NCBI GenBank assembly: GCA_964058845.1
Contig: CAXKVR010000188.1
Location: 124,001 to 188,000, forward strand
Length of the DNA stretch: 64,000 bases
Source of the DNA: Carex sylvatica
Lineage: Eukaryota; Streptophyta; Magnoliopsida; Poales; Cyperaceae
Direction of reading: 5' to 3'
This document shows, one piece after another, positions 11,301-23,945 of this stretch (position 1 is the first letter of the stretch; each line of letters starts with the position of its first letter). Made by a program: the position numbers and the translations under genes. A model generated the notes under the pieces. That model was given only the letters and a program-made list of their open reading frames with translations. It was not told where the DNA came from and ran no database searches.

Positions 11301-14147
11301 AGTATCTAGGTGTAAAAGGGGGTCCCGGATCTTCTTTCAAGAAATTACTTTGTAAATCCAAAGAATTCCTTTCTTCATTTGAGGATATGTTAGACAGAGA
11401 AATGCTCAACTTTCTTTGAGGTGAGACTATACCTGTAGGTCATATTAAAATATCTAATATATTAAGATAATTTAATGGTTCTTAGTCACACTGATATAGA
11501 TAATGGAACAGAAACAAAGACAAGGCCTTTCAAGGTACCCCTTTTATAGTTCACTTATGCCAAATCAAAATGATAGCAATGGTTAGAGACTAGTGCTTGA
11601 ATATACCACAAGGGTAGCGTACTAGAAAAAATCGTTCATTTTTACACAAGTATGATCCATTAAGTTTTATTATTTAATAAATATTATTTATTTAATCTCC
11701 CAGATGTTTCCTTTAAACTAAATAGGGTACAAACCATAACAATACTCTAGAACTGGTAGGAATAAAACATTACGGTGAAATAAGATTTGTAGCAAAGCAT
11801 TTATCAGAAAAATAAGAAATCATAAAAGGTGATAATCCCTAGTGCTAGATCATGGAATCAATGCCAGTTGTGATTAAGTTCCAACATACTGTAAACAGAG
11901 TAAGCGATGACACCTCATTACACACTTAAATTCAAGCTATAATAATTCTCAATTAGGTGGTGGTACTTTACCTGGACCAGGTTCTTCCAAAATCTCTGAA
12001 ACAGAGAGCTGAGACAGTTGTTTGTATGGGGGAAAAACAGGGCCTGCAGGAAGCCTTGAACTACTAAATGACTGGTTTGAAAGGGAATTTCTGAGGGAGG
12101 AGAATTCGAGATTGTTTGCATTTGCAGGATTATAAGACGAAATTGATGACACCTCATCCCTCGAGCTATCATATCCTTCCTCCGTTTCCTCTCCATTTTC
12201 ATTAACCCTTGTCTGAACAAGTCCAAAGATTAAGCAATAGTAAAAGTAGTAACAAAGAATTTTTGGAGTATACCATTTTGGTATCCTATTAGTCTAGTTT
12301 GACATTGACAACTTGCCTCTTAATCTGTTACTACTTGCTGTTCTGTTCTATGGTAAATTTAAATGATTAAATGCAAACAATATAAATAACATAACTAAAA
12401 AATACAAAATAAAAAAACAATAACGTAAGTTTACGTTAATTTTTGTCTTTTTTTATTTTCTACCAGCTGCAATTTAGACTCAATTTTCTTTTGTTGAACA
12501 TCAAAAAAAGAAACGACCAAGTGAACCATTACTTGTATAACAAAATTGGTGACACAAAAAAAAATAACAAAGTTACACAGTACTAACCCATTCAGAATCT
12601 TCGTCTTTCTCTTTCCAGTACATAGACAACTGATCTGTAATCACTGGTAAATCTCCTGAATTAAGAGGAAATGAAGACAAATCATTTACCTCATGTAGCT
12701 ACATGTGCTAGAATTAAAATAGACAAAATTTTACCTTCTTCACTCAGTAAATTGACGCTTTTTTGAGAAACCCATATCTGTAACGGAGCTCGGGCTTCCT
12801 TTAAATTTTCAAGCCCAACATAGAAAACAAGAATGAATTATTAAGCACTAATACAAAAAATGTAGACTATATTTGCATTTACTGCAACAAAACTTCTTAG
12901 ATACATATAATGCATCAAACAGTACAGTAAATAATTAAAAATTTGAATAATAAGGAGTAGAACAAGAACGTACCAGCTTGAAGAAGTTACGGGTGGGCCC
13001 GTTGTTCCGGTGCTCCGCATCTAAATGAAGCCACCTAGCATACAATGTGGCTCTAACATAGTAAACGTATCGAATGCTGGTACCTCTATATGAAGGTGGC
13101 AATAACTTCGGCAGTTCCACTCGTAAAATATCTAAAAGAAAATATAATTTAGTTGATTGCTTATTAGAAATTGATATGGATAATCATCTCCTACTAAAGA
13201 CATCCCAATTTTTTGCTTCATTTGACAGTTTTTTTTTTTTTTTTTTTTGTTATTCTTTGATTTTGTTGATTGTACTGAGGCTTTAATTACATACTTCAGC
13301 TACAAATAGAATTAAGTGCAAATAAAAAATAAAATTAGAATATGTACAATCAGGAATATGGTACATGATGTAACAGTAATGGGAAGCACGACCTTCAGTA
13401 AGTAAAAATGTAAAGAACAATATTCAAATTTACCTGAATGATGGTAGAATAAGCATACTTTTTGTTCTATCTGATGAATAAAGAGATGCAAGAGAGAGTA
13501 CTTACAAGTTTTTGTACTTCCAGACGAAACAACCACTTTAGAGATTGCAGATGGTGCCAACGAATCCAAAAACACATTCTCACCTATGTAAATTAAATTA
13601 AATATTGTAATAAGCACCAGATTACCAAAAATTAGCAAAGCAACTCAATCATTCAATAATATCGCATCCAGCAATTTATGTTTCTCTTTACATCCTCTTC
13701 CTTGCATTTACAATCACTAAAAGTACACTTTTGACTTCCTGCTCTTAATTTGAGGTATTTGTTCAGAATTCAGAAAATAATGCCTGCAATATAAAAAGAA
13801 GAAGAAGTTAAAAGTGCAGAATTACCTCTCTTTTCCTTAGAACCAGGCATGGGCCTCTGAGTTGCATACCACTGGCTATCAACCTTCTCCAAACCTTTAA
13901 CCTCAAAAGAAAGCCCCTCAACAAAGAGAGAGAGACTATCTTCCTCCTCCTGCCCTTCTCTCTGCTCTATAGGGTTAAAGATCTCTATACTGACTGTAAC
14001 AGCCTCTCCCGGACTATACGCCTCTTTGTCAGTAAAAAGCTTAATAAAGGGAGAAACATCTCTCTTTTTTAATGAATTTGTGTTGGTTTCTTCACCCCAT
14101 ACTACACTTTTGATGAGAGACGAGAGCCTTAGAGAAGACAATGACAT
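8337..14147 (-). CDS. Rgp1-family protein (RAB6A-GEF complex partner 2-like)
   Basis: Minus-strand exons in transcript order: 14147-13826, 13583-13506, 13131-12974, 12798-12735, 12655-12588, 12212-11972, 11432-11286, 10420-10317, 10148-10095, 9980-9897, 9615-9452, 8478-8337. Every junction is GT-AG and the joined frame gives 541 codons plus TAA. Recognisable Rgp1 blocks: SPGEAVTVSIEIFNP (arrestin-like first strand region), FEVKGLEKVDSQWY, YVYYVRATLYARWLH, GRSYNIKIDDNVLLRFSPKN and VSVTLETSESINQQYIHPSR. In yeast Rgp1 works with Ric1 as exchange factor for Ypt6, and in animals for RAB6, at the trans-Golgi; the same role here is inferred from family. I chose ATG 14147 because an in-frame TAG lies upstream (14202-14204) and no ATG lies between. 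Residues about 245-340 (exon 6) are Ser/Pro-rich linker. No disruption seen. Confidence 0.85.
8836..8979. mobile_element. Short MITE-like repeat in an Rgp1 intron
   Basis: A ~145-bp stretch rich in GATACGG/CGATAC words, starting CTATGTTGC and ending GTAACATAG, so its ends are near-inverted repeats. It lies between exons 11 and 12 of the Rgp1 gene. It resembles small hAT-type MITEs, but I could not confirm an 8-bp target duplication. Confidence 0.5.
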
Positions 14148-14737
14148 CTCTATAGGAAACAAAATATTCCCATTCAAAAGGGGGCCATCTGGAAAGACAG
14201 ACTACTGTGTTGCTATGCAATCAATAAGGACAGGTGGGGATCAAACAGAGAAATCTCTCGATAGAAGGGAGAACTTTGGTGGGTTGGGGTTTGCTCTGAT
14301 CAGAATGAGCTTCTACATAATTTCAATACAATTCAATTAGAGTTGATTTCAATAAAATTCTAAATTTTCATTCAATTTACAGTCTTACCACTGATCTAGG
14401 TTTCAGTTTATGCTAAACAAGCAAAATTAACAAATAATAGAGAGAATAGGAATTTACAGACGAAGAACAACAATACTGTGAATTTGTCGGAGAAGAGATA
14501 AAAAAAATTTCGCATTACCCCCAAAATCAACTCTCAGCGTAAAAAAGAAGGATCGCCAGTCGGTTCCGTACGATTCTCGTAAAATAGCAACTATATTAGC
14601 AGGATTTGGCAGCGAGATTTCCCCCTCTTCAAATCGGAGAAAGGAGAAAGGGTTTTGATCAAGAGGCAACAATGGAGGAAATCTGGATGAAAGCGAACAC
14701 AGTAGAGACGAGAGTAAATAATGGAATTTATATCGCC

Positions 14738-14905
14738 ATGGTAAATCAAATTTTGAGTTTAGATCATGACCGTCCGATCTACTTTGACACGAATATTGAA
14801 GATCCTGTTCAATCCACTTCATGCCGGATTGGCTCGGATTCTGATCGGACAGTCCATATCCAAACTCAAAATTTGAGTTACCTCAGAGGAAGTTGCGGGT
14901 CATAC
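14738..14905. mobile_element. Inverted-repeat MITE (family GGT) upstream of Rgp1
   Basis: The arms pair: TCAAATTTTGAGTTTAGATC near 14747 and its reverse complement ending TCAAAATTTGAGTTACC near 14882, each followed inwards by a (G)ACCGTCCGATC-type block. Related copies lie at about 23753-23945 and 47343-47560, and a fragment near 47670. It sits roughly 600 bp upstream of the Rgp1 start codon, between it and the GlnRS 3' end. Confidence 0.65.
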
Positions 14906-15380
14906 CGATTCATTATATGGTAGCAGCATAGAAGAGGTAACAAAATTTAATTGGTGAATTCAGAGCCAGTTTGTATTTTATTTTCTGTAGATTTTAACTG
15001 TAGCCCAACTAGATATTAAAGAAAGCCCATTAGCCCAATAACGGGAAAGCGTGAAGCCGTGGACCCAAGAAAAAGCCTCGGTCTATCCCAAAAACTGGGC
15101 TAGTTCCTATGTCCTACTTCCAGAGATAATAGAACGGCGCCGTGTGGACGTGTGGTTCTTTTCGTGAACTGATGAAGTGGGTCCCAGATCTCAGTGAAAC
15201 ACCATCATTATTGCGCGATGCATTCCTCTTTTTATCGTATTTGACTAGTCAATCTCGCCTCCGACTCTATTCAAAATCGATTCTGGTTTCTGACACTGCG
15301 CCGAGGGTTTTGACATTTTCTTCTTCTCAGTCTCTTACTTTCTGATCGGACCATGTGTTCCAATCTTTCTTCTCAATTAA

Positions 15381-15557
15381 AGAGAGCAATCTACTCCTCT
15401 TTCAACCCAAACCCAGCCAAAGGAGTTGCCTTTTATTGCTGACTATCTCATCTCCTCCTTCGGCTTCTCTCTCGATCGAGCGCTCAAGGCTGAGAAGGAT
15501 GTGCCTGGGCTTGGCGAAGCTTATGCTGCTGCTTATGGTGGAAAAGTGCCAGTCTGA
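15381..15557 (+). pseudogene. Possible gene fragment, weakly mTERF-like
   Basis: An open stretch without an ATG, bounded by an in-frame TAA (15378-15380) and TGA (15555-15557), encodes LPFIADYLISSFGFSLDRAL followed by an Ala-rich tail. The first part resembles the N-terminal repeat of plant mTERF proteins (a [F/Y]LxxSxGxSxxxAL pattern), but the rest does not. It could be a remnant, an unrecognised short exon, or chance. The surrounding 14906-16085 holds nothing else I can name apart from the expected Rgp1 promoter side and the GlnRS 3' UTR. Confidence 0.2.
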
Positions 15558-16085
15558 ATATTGTTCTTTTGAGGAAGAAATTATGTGTATCAGTTTGCAG
15601 CTGTAAATTTGGTAACAGGTGATATTAACTAGCTACGCTTCTATTATTTTGTAATTTTTTGTTTTAGTTCTTAACTGGTACCTCTTTGTTCCACTATCAT
15701 TTCAGTTGGATATTGGGGATTATTCCATTCTTCTAATTTATTTATAAAGGGACATTTGTTGTTTTCTAACCTCTTCTTGTTTTTTTGACAACATGGGCTG
15801 TGCATCATATATTAACACAGAATAAGAATCATTATTAAAATAAAATCTAATTGATATTGCTTCTGGATCCTATACTGGTAAAATATATCTGTAGCATTTT
15901 GCATGAGAACAAGGGAGCTGTTGCAGAAACCACATGAATTGGCAAATCATGCGCAGAGGTCAAAGCAAGAATTGAAGGTAAGAGATTACACTTACATATA
16001 TACACATCCACCAGAATAAGATTATTAGACAAATATTACATAAATAGGTTGCTGTACAAGCTATACTTTATACAACCATAGTGAC

Positions 16086-19000
16086 CTATTTTCTTGGATT
16101 GCTGCTTCCACCTTTAGAAAAAGAATCACGAAGCATTACAGTTCGGTTGAATACTTGTTTTTTGTTAGTTGAGTCCAGGTCAACAGAAAAGTACCCTGAA
16201 ATCATATCAGGAGAGAAGTTAGATCAACGAAACTAGTCTTGGTACTTCTTTAGTATGAAATTAGTTCTGTGGCATTCTGCATGCCAATACTTACAACAAG
16301 TAAAACAAGAGCACAAATGTCAAAATAAAATAGAAGGAAACTTACCAAGTCTCTCAAACTGAAACTTATCCCCTAAAGTCGAACTGGCAAGTGATGGTAC
16401 AGCATAGGCATTAGGTATTACAACCTTCGAGTGTGGATTCAAGTCTCCAAGCCAATCCTCCAGCTCAGATGGATTCTGATTCATGCAATAATGCGATTAA
16501 TATATGCATAGAATTACCAATTTCTGAGTAAACCATATAAAGGTTACAAGAAAGTAAGTCCTCTAAGTTTGTGGTACTTATATCTCTTGTCCAATTTAAA
16601 AAATGTACCACTTTTTACTCAACCACCAGCTCATTTGATCATGCCCACTGAAATTGCTAACCTTAGAAAGAAGAAGCCCAACTAAGTTTTCCAGTGCAGT
16701 TAATTTTCTTAATAAATAGTTATATTGACATGACTGCTAGAGTGCTAGTTAAAATTCAAATAATTGATTTAAAAATCACCTGTGGAGTGAATTTTTTTTT
16801 TTTTTAATTAGCCACTATTTTTTAGTAAGCAGATTCAATCAAAGCTTAAGGGAGACAGTGCGACAATTCATATTCCAAAAATGAAAATAAAACTTGTGCA
16901 GAAATCCACTACCGACAAATTTACAATATTTCTAGTAAAAATGTAGCATAAAATAAAACAAACAAAAACATACCTCTGAAAGGAATAGATTCTCAAATAG
17001 TCTAACCTCCACCTTGAGAGGCTCAACTCCAGGTGAGGGCTCAGCAACCCAATGTAGAACCCCCTACAATAAAATTATTAGGTGTTAATTATAAAAATTG
17101 GTCAATTTGTTGCTTCATATGTAGTAAAATTTCATGGAAAATATTGGAGTAATAATGAATTATATTAATACCTTGGGTTTGGTTTCCTTCAAAGGATCAT
17201 ACTCTGCACGTAATTCAACAATGGTGTCTGAATTTTCAACATGTATTACTTCTGTGCACCTTATTGGAAAGGCATACCTGAATTTTCATAATTAAGAGAA
17301 GAAATAATAAAAGTTCAAAGGTGTAAACATTATGAGATTGATATGCTGAACATAAATTTTAGTGTGAATATACCTTAGCATAATGGATTTTCCGGGTGCT
17401 AGCCCGTAGTAATTTTTTGAGTCTTTTAGGCGGAAATCAGAACTTTCAATATAGACTACTCTAGTAAAAGGTACCTACAAAGAAAATGTTTTATCTACAG
17501 TAAAACTTAGCTCCAAAGAAAATTAATGTCAGAACGGGTACCTTATAGTATGAGGAAGCATCATCAGGAGAAGCATGTGGCCACATCCTTGCATCAAGGT
17601 CTGTTATTGACTCTTTGTCCAAATTAGTTATGACAACCTGAATAATACAGTGATAGGTGAATTGCTTGGAAGTACATGCAACAAGTTCATAATACATAGT
17701 TTTAATAAAACTTGACAGACCTTTAAAGGATGCAATACAACCATTGTGCGGGGTGCAGTTATGTTTAGCTCTTCTCTAATATGGTACGCGAGTCGGTCTG
17801 TGTGTATCATACTATTGTCACTGTAATTGAGTTTTACATGCTCTATGAGAAACCAACTAATGAAAACTACAATAAATTTTACATGCCTAGTTTAGTTAAG
17901 TTCTAAACCAAATTTAAAATCTTTATTACAACTATAATAAAAGTTGAGAAATAAAATATTAAATTATAACCAAAAGAAACTTTATAATATACAGTGCTAT
18001 TCAATATATATGAGCACAAAAGTAATTTCGTAAGGGGCTATATAAAGATATGATATGGTCCCATGGATAGATTTTGGTAAATCCCAGTATTTTCTAGAAC
18101 CCATATATGGTATGAAAAAACTCTTGAACTAAAAGGTAAGAAATATATAACCTTCTAGTAATTCCAACTCCTCGAATGAAAGCATTGATTGAAGTTGAAG
18201 AAACACCTTTTCGGCGCAATCCAGCCAGTGTCATTAGACGAGGGTCATCCCAGCCGTCGACCCAGTTCTCCGTTACTAAACGGTTCAACTAAAAAAATAA
18301 AAGAAAATAAAAAAGGATAAGGGAACAAGGTCAGGAAGAAAGATAAACATCTATACATACCATATCTAAAAGCATGGCACCATATCTAATTATCATTTTT
18401 CCGTACTGGGAAAAACAGGTACAGGATAAAACAACTTTGCAACGACTATTCAAGCATATTTTTGTTGGATACAAGTTTCAGATTTGGCCTTAAAAACCTT
18501 AAAATACCAATGCAAACTGCAAAAAAGGAGCAATATTATGTATATCCTTTCTAAGAGATGGCAAATAACAACTGTACCTTTGTCTCTGGTTTCCTCAAGA
18601 AAGTGCTCCCACACTACCCTTCCATTATCCCAACCAGTTAAAAGACCAAGAAAAGGATGATTTTTTTTTTTTTTTTAATTTGGAGGATATACACGAAATT
18701 TCACTTCTTGAATAGTTACATAAACCCTTTTTGATATTTTCCAGAGGCACACAATATTTTTTTTCACAAAACATATTTTGGTATTTCTACAAGATACATA
18801 GTTTGATTTTTTTTTTGTTCTCAAGTAAAGCTGTGCAACTACCTTGCGCTTGGACATAACAGTATTAGATACATTTAGGCGTGAATACTCCCAAACATGG
18901 GGCTGGTATAGCCCCAATGCAAGAAGCAACCAGTAGTAGGAAGGGCGTCTTATCTCAAATTCAAGTGAGCAAAGCTGCAATTTACAAAAAATATGGACAA

Positions 19001-22000
19001 CACAATTTAAAATACATAGATTATAATTACAAAAGTATATACCAAGGATGTATTTATAATAAATGCAGGAAGTAGCTAGTGTTGTAACGATGGTACCTGT
19101 CAAATTTACATAGATTATAATTACAAAAGTATATACCAAGGATGTATTTATAATAAATGCAGGAAGTAGCTAGTGTTGTAATGATGGTACCTGTCAAATT
19201 TTACTTGATTTTTGCCTCTCCCGCACTATCTTTACTTTCCATCTCAACCTTTTTATACCACTTAGGGCATATGAATGGTTTTTTCTTTTTCTTTTTCTGT
19301 AATAGTCTTGGTATCCTTCATCATTTTTATGTTTTTATCTTTGCTACAAGCATTTATTAAAAAATAAGAAGAAGAAAAGTACCAACCGAATGTGTAATAT
19401 TCTCAAGAGAATCCACAATGCAGTGCGAATAGTCATAGCTTGGGTATATGCACCACTTGTCGCCAGCTTTTGGGTGGGTACTGAACTGAAAAATAAGAAG
19501 TATAATAAATTGAAGAGGAATGTTAAAATTTCTCTGCACAACTGATAAAATTGTACAAGAAGAAAGCAACTCATTATATATATTTACTTACTTTTATACG
19601 ATATGCTATCAAGTCACACATGTTTTTATTATTGCTCTGCATGTCCTGTTTCAGCCTGAGAGTGGCTTTCCCTTCTTCAATCATGCCCCTCTTCATTTCA
19701 TCAAATATTTTTAGTGACTCTTCTATGGGCCTATCTCTCCACGGGCTATTCATCATTTTTTCTCTGTACTCCTTTATCTCGTCTGGAGTCTGATTAAAAA
19801 AATTCAAGAGAAGGGTTTATTGAATCCTATTCCAACAAAATTTGACCATAGCAGATTTCAAGGTGCTCATTCAGTTCTGTTTCCTACAACTGTATGTTCC
19901 TAGTTCCTTGTCGTATGGTAATTTGATTTTATTTAAGCCTTTTTTTCTTTTGTTTGTTTGTTTCATAGATGCTTACTGGACTTATTGATAAAGAGCAAAC
20001 TGAGGTTTATATCTACAGGTGCAATTTCAAGAGGTGCCCATTTACATAGTTGCTGGTAAATTTTATCTCCAATAGACATAATTTGAGCAAAGGCCTAAAC
20101 TGCTGGCTGGAAAGCAACACTATTGCAGGTATATTTTATATTGAACAGGCACATTTTGAGCTAAAGTACTAAGTCGGGAATCTTACAATATAGTGTGCTG
20201 CTATTAGCTAATAATTATTTGTAGCAATAATATACTAAATCAAAACTTTCAAAATTACAAACCTGGTGGTCAACATAAGCTAGACCCTTTTTTATCAGTT
20301 CAATTGCTAGCTCATGCAGAATGTCAAAGTAGTCGCTAGTATATGTAACCTATGAAAGAAAGGATAATTAGACAATATAATGTACTAGATCCAACAGGGT
20401 TGAACCCCAATTTGAGAGTTATGTGGACATATAGTGCTTGATTTCTACCTTGAAAGGCTTCCAACCGATCCACTCTATAACTTCCTTGATGTGCTCTATG
20501 TATTCTCTCTTCTCAGCTGCAGGGTTGGTATCGTCAAACCTAAAAGAAGTTTGTTAATATTGGTAGATCACTGTAGTTAGCTAAGGCTTTTATTGGACTA
20601 AGGTTTAAATTGATGGTTTTGTGAGTACATGCATCACTTTCTTATCCTTACAAGACGTCCAAACAAGAATAAAATCATTAACACACTAACTCCAAAGCCT
20701 AGGAATATTAATAACTTTTTTTGTGGAGAATACCTTAGATAACAGTAGCCGTCTCTCTCCTTGGCTAGACCAAAATCTATAAACATGGCCTGCCATTATA
20801 ATGACAAAGAATAACTAATTGTAATTATAAGAATACTGTACAAATGAAAACCTTCCTATTATAAATCAGATAATGACCTTAGCATGACCAATATGAAGAT
20901 AACCATTAGGCTCAGGAGGAAACCTAGTGAAAACCTTTCCTCCAGTCACTTTGAGATGCTTGTCTAGTATCTCCTTGGTATTGTAAGCTCTCCATATTTT
21001 TCCATCACTGAAAAATATTTCTGTGTGAACCTGATGGAAACAAAGAGAAGCATAGGAATAGAGACATCAGAATCTGATATAACAGATCAATGCTACAGAT
21101 AAGTTCATTCTTTTTTCTATCACATAACGAAGTCTTGAACCTGAAATACAACACTAACTTATATTCATATGAGAATCTAAGAAGCATAATAGAGTTTCTT
21201 TTGTGAAATATCAGTACCGCACAGGTCACAATCAGTACTTTTATTAAACCAGATAGTACTTGGTACCATTTGAAACAGATAGGTTATTTTTATCCAGGAG
21301 CATTAATTTCAATAATTTAATATTGTTACTTGATTTATTTCTGTTGTTTCTCTTGCAGTTTCCCCAACCAAGATAGTGAAATGATTGAACAAAATTACCT
21401 TGACTGTTGTAAGTTGCTTAATTTTTTTTTTTAAAGTTACCTTAATGTTTTCACTGGGATCAGGGAATATGGAAAATGGATTTGCTTCTTCCTCATACAG
21501 CACAGAAGAGGCAACAATGACTTCAGATTTATCCTGAATTAATGCAGAAAATACGATTTATCTTGCTTTCAAATTTTCTTTATTGAATAAACATGCTAGT
21601 CCTGACAGCATACAAGATACCTCAACTTTGACAGGCTTTCCTTTCATCTTTTTCACAGGTTCTTTGTCTGCTTCAGTCTTTTCACCTAGGATCTCAGACA
21701 GCTTATTTTCAATGAGTTCCTAAAAAGAGAAAAAATATTTATTAGGAATATTTGACTTAGTGTTTGGTGTTCTAGCACATTGTGACACCAAAAGCTCCAA
21801 ACCTTTATGATTTTTGCATCAGCCCAAAGGTGACGCTTTCTGACCTGTCCACATAATTTACCAACTGAAAATGGAAGAGAAAATTGTTATTTCTATTTGC
21901 ATGCATTTTCAAGAATATTATGAGAATTTATTATGAAAACAATATAAAACGTTCTTAAAAAAGGACCATTTATGTGATAACGAAGCTCCGATATGAATTT

Positions 22001-23640
22001 TGTATTCTCTTCAAGCACAGCATCAATTGTTGATTCTATTTCTTCAGTTGAAACTTCCACTCCTTTATAAAGAAAAGATCAGATAATTACTAATAATATC
22101 TACTGGTTCATACTGTACTTGTCTATTAGCTGTTAGTAATACTTTGATACAAAATAAGATTGTTTCTCCTACATACCTACTCCACAGGCCTCTTCAAATT
22201 TTTTGAAGTCAAAAGATTCAGGACCAACTGAGGAAAGGAAAGACAGGGCAGCATCTAACTGAGCAGAATTCTTAATCTGAATAATCAAGGAAATAATAAC
22301 AAGCTACAGAATTAGATGAAAGCTCCACTTACCAAAGATAAAACAAATTCTTTGCTTCCAATAGAAAGTTGTACCTTTGATGAGATAATATATTTGATTA
22401 GAACAGGTTGGTGCGAGAGGGCATTTGTTGGGTACTTGGTAGCAACCTGGCTCGTACATGGTGGAGAATTGAAGAACAAATTTAAATCAGCAATAACTAA
22501 TTGTAAGATAAATTAAAGTTTTACCCTAAGAGTGAGGCTATGGTACTATGCATAGCGCGGGTTGATCCGTACTATAGATTAATATCTTCATTTTCAAAAT
22601 TCAAAAGTTGATTTGAATCATTAAACATGATCTCCATATGAATATGTACTTTTATTTAGAATCTTTTATTCTATTCTTTTAGATAGGTAGAAAATCACTA
22701 CTTTTGAATGATCTAGAATTTTTGGATCAAGTGATTTTCTACCTATCTAAAAAAATAGCAAAAAATTTGTAAAAGTTGACCCATAATATTTTCACATGGA
22801 GATGATGTTGAATGGTCCTGACGACTGTTTGGTCTTTGAAATGGAGATATTGATCCACAGTATGGACCAATCCATGCTATGCATAGTACAGTAGCCTCAG
22901 TCTTACCCTAAATTACATATTGAAGCACCAAACCATTAGTAAAACCAGTATGGGAGGCATACTGGTAAATATGTATGCAGTATATCATAATCCTTATTCT
23001 AGGAAGAATTTAGTAGCAGGGAAGCAAAGCTTACCATATAAAGAAGGTTACCAATTGCTCTGTTGGCTCTATTTACACCAGCCTGATAAAGAACTAGAAT
23101 TGTAAGTTGCAATAGTTCAATAGAAACATACAAATAGAAAATTAAAAATGACTATGAAAGATTTATCATTCTCGTCTTCCAATTCCTTTTGAGTGAGGAA
23201 AAAAGGAGCAATTAGATTCTTCTGTTCAAATATTTAGCCAGAAAAGTGTGTAAAGCTTAGAAACACAAATCAATTTCATTGTAATGCTTAGCTGGAATAA
23301 AACTGACTTCCACCCATACTAAAACTGTGTTCCTAATTGCCAAATTCAGCAACATCCAATAAGAACATCTTTGAACATCTTTGTCTAATAGACAGGTAGC
23401 AAAAGGAAGCACAATGGTATTGAAATTGCTGATGCGTAATTACAATTCAAATGCAATTGAATTGAAATTGATAAGAGGCACTAAATATACCTCTTTGATA
23501 ACAGCGATGAGGTTAGAAGTAACTTTGTGGTTTACCAGTGCGTTCTCCGCTGTTCTTTTATCCAGTCCGATTGACAGGAACAGCTCCAGCTTCGCGGCAG
23601 CCGGAGAATCTCCGCCTTCCACCACCATCATTTCAGACAT
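16086..23640 (-). CDS. Glutaminyl-tRNA synthetase (glutamine-tRNA ligase)
   Basis: Minus-strand exons in order: 23640-23491, 23082-23035, 22446-22375, 22276-22177, 22062-21967, 21864-21803, 21719-21621, 21533-21441, 21030-20878, 20789-20734, 20539-20449, 20349-20263, 19789-19592, 19485-19387, 18974-18843, 18288-18152, 17820-17721, 17637-17542, 17474-17374, 17277-17172, 17063-16974, 16475-16346, 16195-16086. All are GT-AG; 801 codons then TAG. The protein charges tRNA-Gln with glutamine (ATP-dependent, class I). Residues 1 to about 175 form the eukaryotic N-terminal appended domain, followed by a Lys-rich linker (about 175-240). The Rossmann core carries [15 protein letters not shown] with HIGH at 286-289, and VMSKRK at 507-512 is the KMSKS-type loop. 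C-terminal anticodon-binding beta-barrels follow. No transit peptide is evident, so cytosolic, as is usual for plant GlnRS. Introns host a MULE-type MITE (22530-22902) and a 95-bp tandem repeat. Part of this gene is duplicated at 27401-29007. Confidence 0.95.
19013..19202. repeat. 95-bp tandem duplication in a GlnRS intron
   Basis: The segment 19013-19107 is repeated at 19108-19202 with about one mismatch (C versus T at 19088/19183). It lies in the intron between GlnRS exons 14 and 15. The near identity implies a recent slippage or unequal-exchange event. Confidence 0.9.
22530..22902. mobile_element. 373-bp MULE-type MITE in GlnRS intron 2
   Basis: The ends are inverted repeats: GAGTGAGGCTATGGTAC at the left, and the right end read in reverse starts GACTGAGGCTACTGTAC. 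It is flanked by a perfect 9-bp direct repeat TTACCCTAA (22521-22529 and 22903-22911), the target-duplication length typical of Mutator-like elements. Inside is a long hairpin around a TAGATAGGTAGAAAATCAC core that is shared with the fold-back element at 43260-43666 and the remnant at 53130-53330. Confidence 0.85.
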
Positions 23641-23752
23641 CTCAGTCGATCGCTCGGGGAAGAGAGTGGAGGGGTTTTAAAATTTGTTTTGGTAAAAGTT
23701 TGATCCAACGGGATTTATCTATAAATTGGAACTTGGAGGGAGGGACGACCGG

Positions 23753-23945
23753 ACGGATCCGTATCCTCCCAGATACCTGACTCAACACAATTGAAACGGA
23801 CGGCTCAGATTTACTTTCAGCCGGTCGGGATTCGGGATGACAGAGGGGCAGGATTATTTGTGCTTTGAGATGGGTGCCAATCCATTTTCAGACCGTCCGA
23901 TTCAATTCTACTCAGTCAGGTAACCTGAGGGGATACGAACTCCGA
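23753..23945. mobile_element. Inverted-repeat MITE just upstream of the GlnRS start
   Basis: Left arm GGATCCGTATCCTCCCAG with CAATTGAAACGGACGG pairs with the right end, whose reverse complement reads GTATCCCCTCAGGTTACC then GAATTGAATCGGACGG. It belongs to the same family as 14738-14905 and 47343-47560. It begins about 113 bp upstream of the GlnRS ATG, so it probably overlaps promoter or leader. Confidence 0.65.

Noticed and set aside
13770..14177. Longer start for the Rgp1 protein beginning at 14177
   Set aside because: That position is TTG, not ATG; the first in-frame ATG after the upstream stop is 14147.
14606..14923. 105-codon plus-strand open frame upstream of Rgp1
   Set aside because: Half of it is an inverted-repeat MITE and the rest is the Rgp1 leader side; no recognisable protein.
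18675..19139. 154-codon minus-strand open frame
   Set aside because: It is GlnRS exon 15 with flanking intron read through; the splice sites at 18974 and 18843 explain the coding part.
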